Source: Strongylocentrotus droebachiensis (Eukaryota > Echinodermata > Echinoidea > Camarodonta > Strongylocentrotidae). Taken from it: a DNA stretch of 64,000 nt. A program made the translations under genes and the position numbers. Location: NCBI GenBank assembly GCA_035222895.1, contig JAVYIG010002747.1, positions 124,001 to 188,000 on the forward strand. Direction: 5' to 3'. Numbering within the stretch: the stretch's first letter is position 1; each line of letters opens with the position of its first letter. A model generated the notes under the pieces. The model was given only the letters and a program-made list of their open reading frames with translations, searched no databases and was not told the DNA's origin. Positions 11,501 through 23,265 of the stretch are shown in pieces.

Positions 11501-14500
11501 AACATATTTGTCAAGATTAGAATGATGATAGTCATAATTATGAGGATTAATGATAATAATAATAATATAGGTTTTCCCGGCCAATTTCGTCAAAGCAGCA
11601 ATCAATTACAATAACGTGCATTCATGTTCGAGCAAATTTTCTCCACTCGTTGCTCCCCTGTTTCATTTTTAAACTTGCTGCATTCAATTTCGTTTCGAGT
11701 CACTGAATTTTTTAAACATGCACATTCTCTGGGGACAGTTACCTGTGTAATGACAGATATCTGCTAACGAATACGCAATTAAACTGTGCACAAAATTATT
11801 CAAACAGAAGTATATTAAGTGACAAATTAACATCAAATGAAAAGAAATGCACAAATATTACATATATATGTCTAATCACGAAACTGAATCCTCGAATACA
11901 TACCACCGTCTGTCCGGAGCGAATTTGAATGCTCTTTGCACGTTTTTATAATTTAATATGGGTATGACCAGGTCCTCACCAATGTGTGGGAGGGGGGGGG
12001 GGGGGGGTGGAAGGGGTGCAGTGACAGGAACTCTAACAAAAATTGACTTTATAAGTAGGCATTCCAACGCACTGTAGATTAAAATCAAGTAATTTTCATT
12101 ATACTGCGTTACTAGTAGTTTATACAAAAATGACAGACAGTTAGTAACATGTACGTAGTTGTGTACATAAGGTAACATTCTAAAAAAGGGCACAGGTCGC
12201 GTGTGCCCCTCTATCTTAACCTACCAGTAGTTCAAAGAGTCAAGGTACTGTATACGTTCCTTTAAACAAAAACAACAAAGAACAAACCATCGACATCGTG
12301 TTAAATGAATCATGATTTTAAAGTAAGCCAATATTTAAAAGGGATGACTGAACATATTGCTCCGGTTGTCTCATTTTCGCCAGCACAAACGTAGCTAGTT
12401 CGCCGTCTATAGAACATATGTAGCAGACGGCAATCGGTGGATCAGACGACACTTGATAGTGATTTTGTATGTGAGATTGCTTTGCTAAATATAAAACTCC
12501 GTTTAGTGTCATTTCACAACGCCCCCTATCGTCAGAGTCAGCAGCCTAACAACATGTTAGCCTATGGAATTTTACCCCCCCCCCTAAAAAAAAAATCGTT
12601 AAAAATTCATGTTTTTGTTTAAACGAACAGCACATCCACCCGACGTACGTTATCACTAGCTCTTTCATTGGAACCCTCATGTCCCATTGACTTCGGAAAG
12701 TTCACCCACCGTAATTTGATCAAAATAGGTTGCAAGCTCGTCATTGCCTATAATACACATGTGAAACAAGTCGAACTTTGGACTCAGTTTGCCAAGCGAT
12801 TTTGAGATTATAGGTCAAGCACACGAAGGATAAGAAGCATGAATTATCATAGATCACTTCTGCTTGGTTCATTATGTCCATTTCATCCGACCCCTCAACG
12901 TCATTTTCCATTTAGTAAAAGCAAACATTTTGCCGAGGTAAGCAAAAACATGAATATTCATGAACGGTCAGACAATACAGCCTTTTAGTACGTAACGTAT
13001 AGTGAATGGGAATGGGCGATGATCCGTCCAGGAGGTAGAGGTCAGTGGCGTGTGCTGGCAATGTTCCAGCGAGCGAAAATGAGACAACCGGAGCAATATG
13101 CTTCTCTTTATTTTGTAACAAAATTGTGGTCATGATGTAACTGATTAATAAGATAACAATGATTAATGACGTCATCACCAAAGATCTCTCATTTCCTACA
13201 TGTGCAGGTAATAAGGGACAGTTACAAATCAAGACATTTTAAGTACAATTTGAATGAAAATGGAATTGTTATAGTTAGTTCAAACACTTTTTGAAAGAGA
13301 ACTTACTGTAATTTTGAAACGATTTTGAAACAATGTGGCCTATTTGGGATACTCCCTACAAAGGTTTACATTCAATATTAACCAGCTCGCTGATCTCACA
13401 TTTGTATTCATATTGTCCAGAAACCTCGTGAGTCTTCTCATTATCTAATACATCCCAAAATGGCCACCCAATATTCAAATGTGCATCTTCTTTTTTTTTT
13501 TTATCTTCATATATCGAATTGAAATCCAACTTCATTGTACCACATACATCTGTGAATCTTGATGTACACCCCCTATTTTTTTTCCCTCTCTCTCTCTTTC
13601 GCCTTTCACCAATATTTTTTCCTTCATATTTGTATTTATTATGTATCCATTGAGGGTAGTCATGCTATCAAGCTTTGCTTACTTTGTCAACCCTCCTGCT
13701 TGATGTTTTCGATTAGTTAATCGACGTATATTCTTTTGAAATGTGTAAAATTTGCAATGTTTTCTTTGTTATATATTTGTAAAAATGCCAAAGAAAAATA
13801 AAATCATACAGAAATAAATAAATTAAAATCTCGACATTAACAACAAACGACCCCCATCTTGGATCTGGTGTCCCCCATTGCCTGCACACATTTATGATCA
13901 GACACTATTCATAATGTGCATTGCAACACCCATTCACAACACACAATTGCCATACGTTTTCTGCCATACTTCATATACTTCCTTTCAAAATGATTTGTTA
14001 AGAGCCACCTCTAAATATCTGCATTCACCACAACAACATGCAGTGAAAATTGTGTTTTTATATCAGAGCAAAATGTTACGATCAAAATTGCTTACCTTGG
14101 TCAATTTTGCCAATTTTCTCGGAGAAAAGCATTTAAGTCTTCGAAATGAATTGGATATATGCAGTAGTGTTGTTAAAGGCCACAAATGGCTCTATAGCAA
14201 TATTAAAGCCAACACGGACAGACAGTGATGTGTTGAAGCTTGGTGGTCTCCAATTCCCTGCAGTCTCCAATTCCCTACACATTTCCTACATAGAAAGAAA
14301 TTGATATTATTTTTTGGTTATTTTAATCAATTAACGACTGATATGCAAGACTAGTTAAACACCTTGATTTGATGTTTCTAAACATCAAAGTAAATTATTT
14401 GATTGGGTTTCTTGTTATTTATTTATTTAATTCTTATACACGCCTGATCTGCAAGACTACCTAAAAAATAGTTTAATTAAATTTTTTATCTGTTTCTATT

Positions 14501-17199
14501 TTGATTATTTGAATTTAAACGACTTAAATTTCTATTCCTTAAAATTCTATTATAAACGACTGATGTGGAAGACTAGTCAACGCACCCTTTCGGCAAAACC
14601 GGGGGAGGGGGGGGGGGGGCTTTAGAAGAAGGGTCGCGTTCAAGTCGACGCGACGCGACTCTACCCATCCTTTAGGCATAAGCCATCTCAATCTCATGGC
14701 TATGGGTTTCATAAACATTCAGATAACTTTTCGAAAGGCCTGTGAGACCGAACAACATTGTCGGTTTCGTAGGTTCTAGCCTGTATCGACTCCTACTTGT
14801 CTTTGTTCATTTGCTTTTGACTCATCTAGATCGGATCACTGCTCTCAAGGAGTACGTAGGTTATATGCCTGAATGTGACGCTAAAGTCAGCTGCTATCTT
14901 CGTATCGCAAATATATGTTTCAGAAAAGGAAAAGATGCTATGGAGAACCAGGAATACAAGAGCTGCCAAGGGTAAGTTATATATGTTAAAATCATTAAAA
15001 AGATTTGTACTTAGTTTCCTCCAAAGACACAAAATGTGAGGATGGACACAATTACATACACAGATATATACAGGGATACATGACTTTCCGCTTTGAACAT
15101 CACCGTCTCTCCGTCTTGGCTTGCGCTCACCCGGTCCCAGTCTTATAAAGAGTTTATATAAATCGCAATTTATTTTTTTGCGCTCCAATATATATAACCC
15201 TGACATCAGAAGGACACTGTCAATACACCATTTTATTGCTTAAAGTAGTAGTATTCGGATAATGTAATGAGGCAATGTCGCGTTAGCCACTTGGGCAGAT
15301 AAAGGTCATGTACACAAAATAAAAAAAGACATCGAGACGAATGCTGGACTTGTGTCTGTGAAAGTGATATATTCAGTATTCATTTACGCACAGTCAGTAT
15401 ATTCTAGAATACACAAATATAAATATATTTTAAGGAGAGCAAACAAAAGGTATTCATTACTTTGGCATTGTTTATTCTACAAAGCACGAATTCAAATTGG
15501 ATTTCTCCATGTGGATATTTGGGGGTCATTTGTTAACCTCCGAACTCGGCCCTGTTTCATAACAGTTGTTATCAATAACAAATGCTACATTTCTATCTGA
15601 AATTTGCTCTCAGCCAATCAAATACCACGATTTCTGTAGCTTATAACAGTACTGTCATTGTAACTTGTTCAATACTTTTTAAAAGTCTCTTCAAACTTCC
15701 AGCGTAAGAAAAGTGTTGCTTTGCACCCATTAAGTATTAAATAATTTTGTTGAAATTATACCTCTAGATACATGGATCAATGTAGTACCACTCTGAATGA
15801 AGCAAAGCGAAGATGTACAGGAGCGGATTCAAACTTCAAAGTAAACGTCACTGACCTGGAGGAAGACGTCCAGTACCAAAAAGATGTCGTCCAGAAATGT
15901 TTATCAAAAGCCAAAGGTAAAACGTGAGCTCATTATGCTCCTATGTATATAAAATATAGAGACTGCTACATTAATCAGTATATCCATTTATTTAAACATA
16001 TCTAGGATAGTTGGGGCCCAGTAATAATAATTATTCAAACAAAAAAGTCATAGCAGGGGCAAGAAAGGTCGCCTACCCCAATCGAATGACGAAAAATGCG
16101 GGGGAGGAGAGAGAGAGAGAGAGAGACGGTGAAAGAGAGAGAGGGGGAGAAAGAGAGAGAGAGAGAGAGAGGGGAGAAGGAACGAGAGAGAGAGAGAGGA
16201 TGGGAGAAAGAGAGAGAGAGAGAGAGAGAGAAGGGGAAGAGAGAAAGATGAGAAAAAAGAGAGAAAGAGAAATACAGAGAAGGAGAGAGAGAGAGAAAAA
16301 TAAAAACAGCCCCAAAATGAAAGATAGAGGGAGATTAAAAAGATGTGAAAGTAAATGTGATAGTTCCCCCTGACATTCTCCCTTCGTTCACTGAGTAAGT
16401 TCGGTGCCCCCTAAAGATGCCCACTACCCATAAATTTGCAGAATCTACTAAAGCTTTCCCCCCCCCCCCCCCGGAAATGGGAAAATCACGTCGACCGATA
16501 TTTCGCTTAAAGGGGGGATGGGGGGGGGGGTATAAGTAGCATTATTATTTTATTTGTATTATTATTTGTATTTTTTTACTCAACCTCCCTCCCCCCGTGA
16601 GCAAAAACAAAACAAAATAAAAACAAAATTGAGGGGGAAGGGTTAACACCCAACAAAACAGCCCCCCCCCCCTGCGTTCTCGCTTGATTATGGTAATTAT
16701 TATTATCATCAGTATTTGTAGTAGTATTTTTATTATCATTTTTGTTATCATTATTATCATAAGAGGAAACCCCATTTAATGATGGGTCTAGAACTCCAGA
16801 TGCCCCCTTTCGTAAACTTTTCCCCAATTATTCACAGATGAACAGGCGCGTCGAGAACAAGAACAAAAGGAAGCTAAGGAGAAAGAGACTGCAAAGGACC
16901 AACTGAAAGGCGTTCTAAACAAATTGGAAAGTCTTAAAAAGTTACCCGTTGAGAAATTCGTCGAACGAGTATACAAACAGTGGCCTCCTAAAGGGATCGA
17001 TGAGTCGAAGATACCCTGTGCATCATCGTCGTCATCGTCGTCGTCGTCGAAGGGTTCAAAGAGGAAGCTACTGATTCGTGCCATTAGCCATTATCACCCT
17101 GACAAGGTGGATAAGAATGCCCATGGTGTAAAATGGCATGTTTTGTCCGGCGAGATTACAAAATGTCTAACTCTTCTACTAGCTGATGTTAATACTTGA
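5516..17199 (+). CDS. Gene A: cold-shock-domain / TPR-like / J-like protein, 7 exons
   Basis: Exons 5516-6404, 6831-6946, 10520-10657, 11303-11459, 14830-14971, 15768-15916 and 16838-17199 join in phase with GT-AG introns to give 650 aa. Residues 10-72, 97-160 and 184-250 are CSDs with RNP2 (VFFHIS, VFFHLS); RNP1 is RGYGFI in CSD2 and RRFGFV in CSD3 but degenerate (SGWITF) in CSD1. Linkers are acidic. Exons 2-6 encode TPR-like helices (EKGNTFFKSA, ALECYKKAY). Exon 7 encodes a charged coiled coil, a Ser run and a J-like end with HPDK at 617-620. Known: CSDs bind single-stranded nucleic acid and HPD engages Hsp70. Inferred: a cytosolic RNA-linked co-chaperone or scaffold. There is no signal peptide or TM segment. 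The ATG follows the upstream block conserved in the other copies. I know no named orthologue. Confidence 0.85.
6990..7335. repeat. Fold-back minisatellite (GGACAACTACCCC units)
   Basis: About 17-bp units read as GGACAACTACCCC in the first half (7020-7160) and as their complement (GGTAGTTGTCCT) in the second half (7160-7330), giving a self-complementary structure. The family is the same as the arms at 52005-52340 and 55785-56200. It lies in intron 2 of gene A and is absent from intron 2 of gene C. Confidence 0.7.
7336..8988. other. Intron 2 of gene A, unassigned part
   Basis: AT-rich sequence with only short ORFs and no recognisable domain. It has no counterpart in the shorter intron 2 of gene C, so it probably consists of inserted, decayed repeats. 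I see nothing specific in it. Confidence 0.4.
8989..9412 (+). mobile_element. LINE remnant: 2A-like leader and a 3' tail
   Basis: An ORF of about 52 codons starts at 8989 with a short hydrophobic stretch, then GDIYPNPGP (9034-9060), and stops near 9146. The motif matches the D-[VI]-E-x-N-P-G-P 2A consensus except Tyr for Glu. Such leaders are known at the N-terminus of some APE-type LINEs and of some sea urchin proteins. About 9300-9412 looks like a LINE 3' tail ending in AAATAAAATCAAAATCAAAT, so this may be a copy with a large internal deletion. Confidence 0.55.
9413..10250 (+). mobile_element. Decayed LINE ORF2: AP-endonuclease region
   Basis: Broken reading frames encode CR1/L2/Jockey-like endonuclease pieces: VCVIYRPPSA, then VPTHIHGHTLDLL and SDHSAIICKLNL, carrying the conserved SDH. 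A linker follows (RKWLKSGIESDREKYQ) as found between endonuclease and reverse transcriptase. Frameshifts and stops interrupt it and the RT domain is missing. It is a dead insertion in intron 2 of gene A. Confidence 0.7.
10250..10440. repeat. G-run transposon fragment
   Basis: A run of about 18 G is followed by CCCCCCACTACC, and the segment ends AGGAGATCCGCCCCTGG, the inverted form of the GGGGCGGATC end seen at 10668, 40478 and 57757. Probably a decayed end of that MITE group. Confidence 0.4.
10668..10953. mobile_element. MITE with GGGGCGGATCC end
   Basis: It begins CAGGGGCGGATCCA and ends in the imperfect inverse TGGATCTGCCACTG, with long G and A runs inside. Gene C intron 3 (28825 onward) continues directly from the splice site into matching sequence without it, so this is a unit-1-specific insertion. 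No clear target duplication. Confidence 0.5.
12353..13101. mobile_element. Non-autonomous TIR element, family R1 copy 1
   Basis: A perfect 28-bp inverted pair lies at 12353-12380 (starting CATATTGCTCCGGTTGTCTC) and 13074-13101. The body from about 12497 (CCGTTTAGT...CACAACGCCCCC) recurs at 27735-28195 and from 63431 to the window end. A G-run sits just outside at 11993-12007. No transposase. It lies in intron 4 of gene A, whereas the unit-2 copy is in intron 2 of gene C, so these are independent insertions. Confidence 0.65.
13450..13825 (+). mobile_element. LINE 3' tail fragment
   Basis: Noncoding sequence ends AAGAAAAATAAAATCATAC followed by AT-rich repeats, as expected for a truncated LINE 3' UTR. 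No reverse-transcriptase sequence remains. The rest of intron 4 (13826-14829) holds AT-rich sequence and a G-run near 14605-14620, with nothing else identified. Confidence 0.4.
15545..15665. repeat. MITE fragment with CCCTGTTTCAT end
   Basis: It has GCCCTGTTTCATAACAG and a CAGCCAATCAAATACCAC core. The core recurs at 33590-33670, where the inverted end reads TGAAACAGGGCCC. It lies in intron 5 of both paralogues, so it may predate their duplication. Confidence 0.45.
16090..16315. repeat. (GA)n low-complexity tract
   Basis: Long GAGAGA/GGGAGAAAGA purine run in intron 6 of gene A. It creates long spurious Arg/Glu-rich frames on + and Ser/Leu-rich frames on -. Gene C intron 6 is only 234 bp and lacks it. 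Confidence 0.85.
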
Positions 17200-17643
17200 A
17201 TAAGTGCAGGATTTCATCACGCGCCAGCTTCTTTATTGAAACCATACTATACTAGAAGCACTACCGTAAGAAAAAAAAATCCCCTCTAGCGCCGAGAAGT
17301 TACTTTTGTTAGCGCCATCCCGGATCTAGTCCCGTAACTCGCTGCTTCCACCAGCTGCGTTGTTTGTTCTCGCATCTGCGGATAGCAAACGAAACGTGGA
17401 ACTAGAGCCTAGGAGTCGGGGGCGTGGCCGATTGTGTGTGTGTCTGTCTGTGTGTGTGTAATTGGGTTTGTACAGACGTGTATCAAAATGATACAACTGA
17501 TTTCATTTTTGTTTTCATCAATTGTACAATGTATGTAATGTAAATGTTTTGAATTTATGTCGAAGGAAAAAAAAAGTACTCTATTTCTAAAAATTAATTT
17601 GTATTGTTTGGAATCAATAAAAACAAAAATTGTTAAAAAAAAA

Positions 17644-17680
<37 letters not shown>

Positions 17681-18224
17681 TTAGATATGATTATTTACGT
17701 CTGGGGACTGACTTTAAACGTCACCATCCGAAAGAACTTGTAATGATACGACCAGTACTTTTCTGTAGAATATGAATTTTATGTATAAAGCCACCGTTAT
17801 AGTGCTTTGTACACGTGAGCGCGCTATCGATTGGTTGCTTCATTCAAGCGACCGAGCTACCGCTTATCTGCTTTGTGCATGCATGCTCGCCTTCGTAATA
17901 GCACAAATTGTTCATGCCCATTGCACTGTGGATAGTGTTTCGCACGCGCTATTGATAGTACCATCGCTTTAATCCGATTATCTCAACATTAACTTGGCAC
18001 ATGGGGATTTGAGGCTTGGCACAATGGGGATTTGAGGCTTGGCACAATGGGGATTAGCCATGTGGCATTAGGCTGTATTCATTATGGCAGGATAAGAGTC
18101 AAAACGTACACAATATTTGCTTACTCAATCACTGCTTACATAAACTGTTGGCATATAAAATTATTACAATAATTGTTATCATTATCATTATTATTGTTAT
18201 TATTAATGTTTAATGTAAAAAAAA
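17200..18224 (+). other. 3' flank of gene A
   Basis: 17200-17270 matches 34547-34630 after gene C (GCTTCTT...ACTAGAAGCACTACCGT), supporting a shared 3' UTR. An AATAAA at 17611 precedes a long poly-A tract (17635-17675), either a genomic poly-A or a retroposed tail. 17500-17600 recurs at 21170-21290. Short CA/GT runs and a three-fold TTGAGGCTTGGCACAATGG repeat (18008-18055) follow. Confidence 0.45.
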
Positions 18225-18919
18225 TTGTAAATTTATATGCTCAAATTTAGGCTTTCATTAACACCATGTGGTAGCGTTACTAAAAAGGCTGTTGATATTA
18301 TTCTTTTGTCAAAAGAACCCACTTATTGGGCATTTAGAGAAATTGAGGCTGAAGTATAAAGAGAAGGGAAAGAAAGAGATGATAATGGAATTAAGTTTTA
18401 CTAATCACGTACAACATACTATTCTTTCATTGTTGTGTACACCAAAAATGAGGTGAAATAAAAAGAGGATAGGGAAGCTAGGGGACGGAGTGATCAAGTT
18501 TGAGAAGGTTGTGAGCAGACCGCAAAGTTGAATGAAGGGTGTAGTTCTGAACATCACTGTTGGTACTCCTCCGTGGAGTAGTTCTAAAAAATATTCTGAA
18601 CTACATTATAAGATTATCCCCAACCGATAAAAGTTGTTTGTATCATACAGTATTCTTTTGTTAAACTAGGAGTATATCTGATACACTCATGTGTAAAATG
18701 TTTTTACAGTTTCTCCAGATACTATCATCCATTTGCAGAAACGTGCGCACACAACTTACCCATAGAAACGGGAAGATATAAAACACCAGAAAAACGCCCC
18801 CTAAACTTGGAATGTCAAGAAAAATTCATATAATGAGATTATACAATAAAGATATAATAGATATGTTCTCTTCGTTCACCAAAAACATAATCGCAGTGAG
18901 GGGTAACCTTTAGATACTA

Positions 18920-19835
18920 CACTGTAAAAAAATAATAGTCGAAATAACTCAATAAAATTGAGGAAAAGAATTGCCTTATTTTTATTCAGTAAATATTACC
19001 TACGGCATCTTAAGTAGAATGTACTTATTATGCTGAATACATTTTTACTCAGTTAAATCGAGTTACATTAACGTAAATAATTTAAGTATTGTAATCATTT
19101 TAGATAATTAAAAAAAAAGCTATGATAGGATTACATATTGCACGATTTGGTACCCATCTAATCTAACAAGTAACATCCACTAATCATTCACTACTTCTAT
19201 TTAAGATTTAACCGTATATATATATCTACTACCATCACAAACTATTACATACGCTTCAATTCGACACATATTGAAAGGCTCCAAATTGTAGATATACTTG
19301 ATCGTAGCATCTTAAAAGGAAAATTGGTTGACAATTTCCTGAAATATCAAGTTTTTATTTGTGTTGAACTGGGTAACAATTAAAAATTGTCTTGTCTTTG
19401 CTTAGCCATGTTAAATGAATTAGTAAATGTTTTAAAGTCCTTAAATTTTCATTCAACCATAAAAAAGAATTGTTTTATTTTAAAAAGAGTTTAATTTGGT
19501 CTTAATGAATATTCATAAATTATGTAAATATTTCTATTACGCACTGCATCGGTCCTTACTTTAAAAAGATAAGAATAATCAACATAAATTGTTTGAGTAA
19601 TACGTATAATTTCTGATTTTGAGTTAAAATTACTAAATTAATACAAGCTGAAATTACTTAAAGTTCTTATGTATTTGATTTTACTTAAATATTCCACGTG
19701 TGTTCTACTAAATTGAAAGTTTGAGTTAGCAAGACTTAAATTTAGTGCGTAAGTGGCAAAACTAATGTTTTCAAGTAAATTCTACATGGAAAAAATACGT
19801 AAAAATTACCAATGAACAAATTCTTTTTTACAGTG
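18920..19835. mobile_element. TA-flanked MITE with a paralogous empty site
   Basis: Ends CACTGTAAAAAA and TTTTTTACAGTG are flanked by TA (18918-18919 and 19836-19837). The matching site in unit 1 (about 2875-2890) runs through without it. The 916-bp AT-rich interior is noncoding. The TA duplication suggests a Tc1/mariner-related family. Confidence 0.7.
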
Positions 19836-20279
19836 TACAACAAGGTGTTTTTGGTTTAATTTTACAATAAGGCGCATATGTTATGTACAGGTACTATTAC
19901 GTCATTTTTGTAGGCGAAACGATTATCTATTGCATTCCATGTACCTCATTTACCTATTTTATATAGCATGAGTTTTAATTTATGTAGAAAACTGCTATAT
20001 TACAAACAGGTTTTATATATCTAAATTTCCAGATGTATTGTGATACATAATAATATTTACTTTATGCATAATGTGTCATGTTATTACAAGAAGAAAAAAA
20101 GGAGTTTTTCTGCTGTATATAATTTTCATTTTGTTTTGCTACACTGCATTGTAAATTGATTTATATGTTTTATTTGTCTATAAACAGATTATTGATGTAC
20201 ATCAATGAAGTTTAATAAATACAATACAAAAATACACGTGGAAAGGATTCTTCTGTAAATATATTCCAATATTCAAGAA

Positions 20280-22300
20280 TAAGGTCCGAAATGCAGCTTC
20301 TCACCCCGCAATGCTCCAAATATATGAATATGAAATGTAGATATATTTTATTGCTTTGAATTATGAAAACTACTTTTAGACTGTGGGGCAAGAGAGGAGA
20401 GGAGAGGAGTTCAAAGCAAGAAGAAAAATCTCAAGTTGTCATACATGTCAAAACAGATTAATGAACGACAACAGCATTAGAATTAGCTTGGGGTCTGCTA
20501 TAGCCTTCAATAGAATGTACATGTATCCATTACATATAATTAGTTTTGAAGAAACTTCATGCAATATGTTGAGATTTATTGATTTTGTCTTCAGAACGTT
20601 TCTAGACAATGTTTGTCGGGAGTAGGAGTTGATGCGCTACGCAACATGCTTAAAGGGTACTGAGGAAATTTATTGAATGTTTACCAGGGCAGCGTTTCAC
20701 GAAACCGTCATAAGTACAAGTTCACAGACATCCCATTTTACGTCATAACACCTTGACCATTGTGGCTAAACCATTCGATATATGGGGGGGGGGGGATTAA
20801 AGCTTTCATTATCAAGTCTTACCGACAATTTTGCGATTTGAATATAATTATTATTTCATTTTTTTTTACCTTCTTGTTAATATTTTTTCAGAAATCCACA
20901 ACTGAGCATTTTTCCAAAGTGCAGAGACGAATTACGTTAAAATTATTCATTAAGTTATGGGGAATTTTTTTAAAATATGTGAGCGGGTTGGTTTACCCCC
21001 TGTTTTTACCCCCCTTCCACCTTCTGATATTACGCCCTATTTTTTTTCGTGCCCTTTTTCATATCCTTTTTTGTTAGTGTATGTGCGTGTGTGGTGGGTG
21101 CGTTTGTGTGTGGAGGAGGAGGGGGGGGGGGTAGTAGTGTGTTTGGTTGGATGGGGTTATTTGTTTTATGTTACAACTGATTTCATTTTTGTTTTCATCA
21201 ATTGTATAATCTATGTAATAAAACAAATTTGAATTCATGTCAAGGAAAATGTACTGTATTTTATTTTTAAGATTGTTTGTATTGTTTGGAAAATATCAAG
21301 TGGAACATACAAAGTATGTGGATATCGAACACCTCAATAAAATTCCTATCAAATATCATATTGTAAGGTAGGCTACAAGGATACATGCTATGAAATAATA
21401 ACTGCATGAACTTGTAAATGTCCTTGCATAAATACCAATGATACAGATAGAGGCATTAATAATACAAGTTGTCTTGTAATGATTAGAAAACAAGATAGAC
21501 CCCCTATCAACAACGACAACGAGATTTCACATCAAAAGCCCACCCTTTCAAACAACACTGTAGAGTGCCCCATTAAAATAAACCGCTATTGCAATCTATA
21601 TCAGTCAAGATTATTTGTGTGCGTGTATGTTTGTGAGTAAGAGAGATAAAAAAAATGTCTCTTTGTATCTTCCCTATTGTATTTTGTTTTTCTTTTTTTA
21701 AACCCCCCATTATTTCCTAACACCATATCAGCAGTCATGCTGAGATAGAGAGAGACACATGAGCTTTTGAACGTAGATGGAGCTGTTACAGTAAATCTCT
21801 CTCACACAGTGGAGTTCGTGGGAGAAACTTAAGTCAAATTACTGAGTTGGTCTGCTGTAAAATTTGCAAATAAGATGAATTTCTTACATAATGATCTCCT
21901 AAAAACTTTACATACATATCTCGCACACTTGATGCACATACCATGACTAGGTCCATGCTCATACACCATAGCACTGACACCAGTGCTTAGACCAGGCCCC
22001 AAAAAACGCACCCCTGCTTAAAACTAAATTGTTTTTCAGCCATTTAATCTATACGTAAATCGGGACATCGAGCGTTTTACGAAACCGAAACAAGTAAGAT
22101 TCATTTGGTTTTTAAATGAGATGCATGCTGCCTTCCGTATTATTCTAGTACATTGTAATCTTGTTGGGTTTTTAGTGAAGTCATCGCACCCACCTCTAGT
22201 CACAGTCACGTCGCAAACCGAATTTCTTGGTCGCTTATTATTATCAGTCAGACACATCTTCGGAAAACCAAGTACAGGCAAATACTCGAATTATCAACAT
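20280..22300. other. Unit-2-specific block, no gene found
   Basis: No counterpart exists between the flanking homologous sequences in unit 1 (about 4220-4330). It contains a G-run (20783-20795), a GT/G-rich stretch (21080-21150) and a copy of the 17500-17600 repeat (21170-21290). No protein domain recognised. Confidence 0.4.
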
Positions 22301-22379
22301 GTAATTCAAATAAACTTATCCACTAAATGCCCTATGTACTTCTTAGATTTTATATTTACTTGTCTTAATTTGTAATGGG

Positions 22380-23265
22380 CATTCCTAACACAAGCCTTGC
22401 TTTCCGAGTTTCAAGCCTTTTTCTGTTTTCTGAATTATTTACTACCCTGATCTCTTTGTCTTCCATATTAAACCGATAATGAGAATGAAATGACCATGAA
22501 TTAATCTCAAATTCATTTTCCAATTTCAATGAGTCATTTGTCAGCGTACTTGACTACTTGTACTTTATACTTAATGCCAGCGATTGCATTTTTATGACTT
22601 TGTTTTGGAATAGAAATCTATTTGTCGATGTCTGCGATGTCTATTTTTAGAACGTTTGACTTGGGTGGAAATACCCACTGGCATATTGTATGTGAAAGAA
22701 ATTATTTCACTTTTCTCTCTCTCTCTCTCTCCCTCCCTGTCTCGCTCCCCCTCTCTCTCGTTATTCTCTTTTTGTCTTCCCCCTTTCTCTCTCTCTCTCT
22801 TTCCCCTCCCTTTCTCTATTTCTGCCCAAGATAAACTACCCAAAAAATTATGCCAATAGATGGAGTATAAATTATAGTCCAGAATCTGCCCGGTCCTTTG
22901 TAATTCCCTACACACAAATCTTGCGCAATCCGGAAACTGAAACACCAATATTATACGATTCAATTATGTTCGTTGCACCTATTATTATGTATCTGATTAG
23001 TTCTTCCTGTGTTGCATACGCATATTGTTTACAGCAGCTTGCTGAGTGTTTACATTCAGTTCGCGACATAGTTCATGTTTAGGACGGTATTTTTCGTTTC
23101 CATCATCGACATACATGATACCACTCGTCGCTTGAAGTACATTGGCTGATTTATTTTCTAGTGGTGTAGGGTATATACATTTGTCAGCATTGTCGTGACA
23201 AAGGAGATAAGATACTGATCGAATAAAGTGTTAGTTTCATGATCGAATAACTAAGTTAGTTTATC
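22380..23265 (+). promoter_or_regulatory. Upstream block of copy B
   Basis: Homologous to the blocks before genes A and C. It has the GACTTTGTTTTGGAA box, a (CT)n-rich tract (22710-22815) and the ATCGAATAA...GTTAGTT modules directly before the ATG at 23266. The block appears intact, so B could still be transcribed. Confidence 0.35.

Larger units (their letters stand above)
2070..17640 (+). repeat. Segmental duplication, unit 1
   Basis: The order of landmarks matches unit 2 (18225-34640). These are a flank with CACCATGTGGT (about 2120 and 18265), an AT-rich block (2770-3180), an AAAATACACGTGGAAAGGAT block (about 4175 and 20230), an upstream CSD-gene block and seven exons. Introns are alignable between units apart from lineage-specific insertions. 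This is a head-to-tail tandem duplication of roughly 16 kb. Confidence 0.75.

Noticed and set aside
16011-16373. 120-codon Arg/Glu-rich frame
   Set aside because: It is a (GA)n tract in an intron; the opposite strand gives an equally long Ser/Leu frame, as low complexity predicts.
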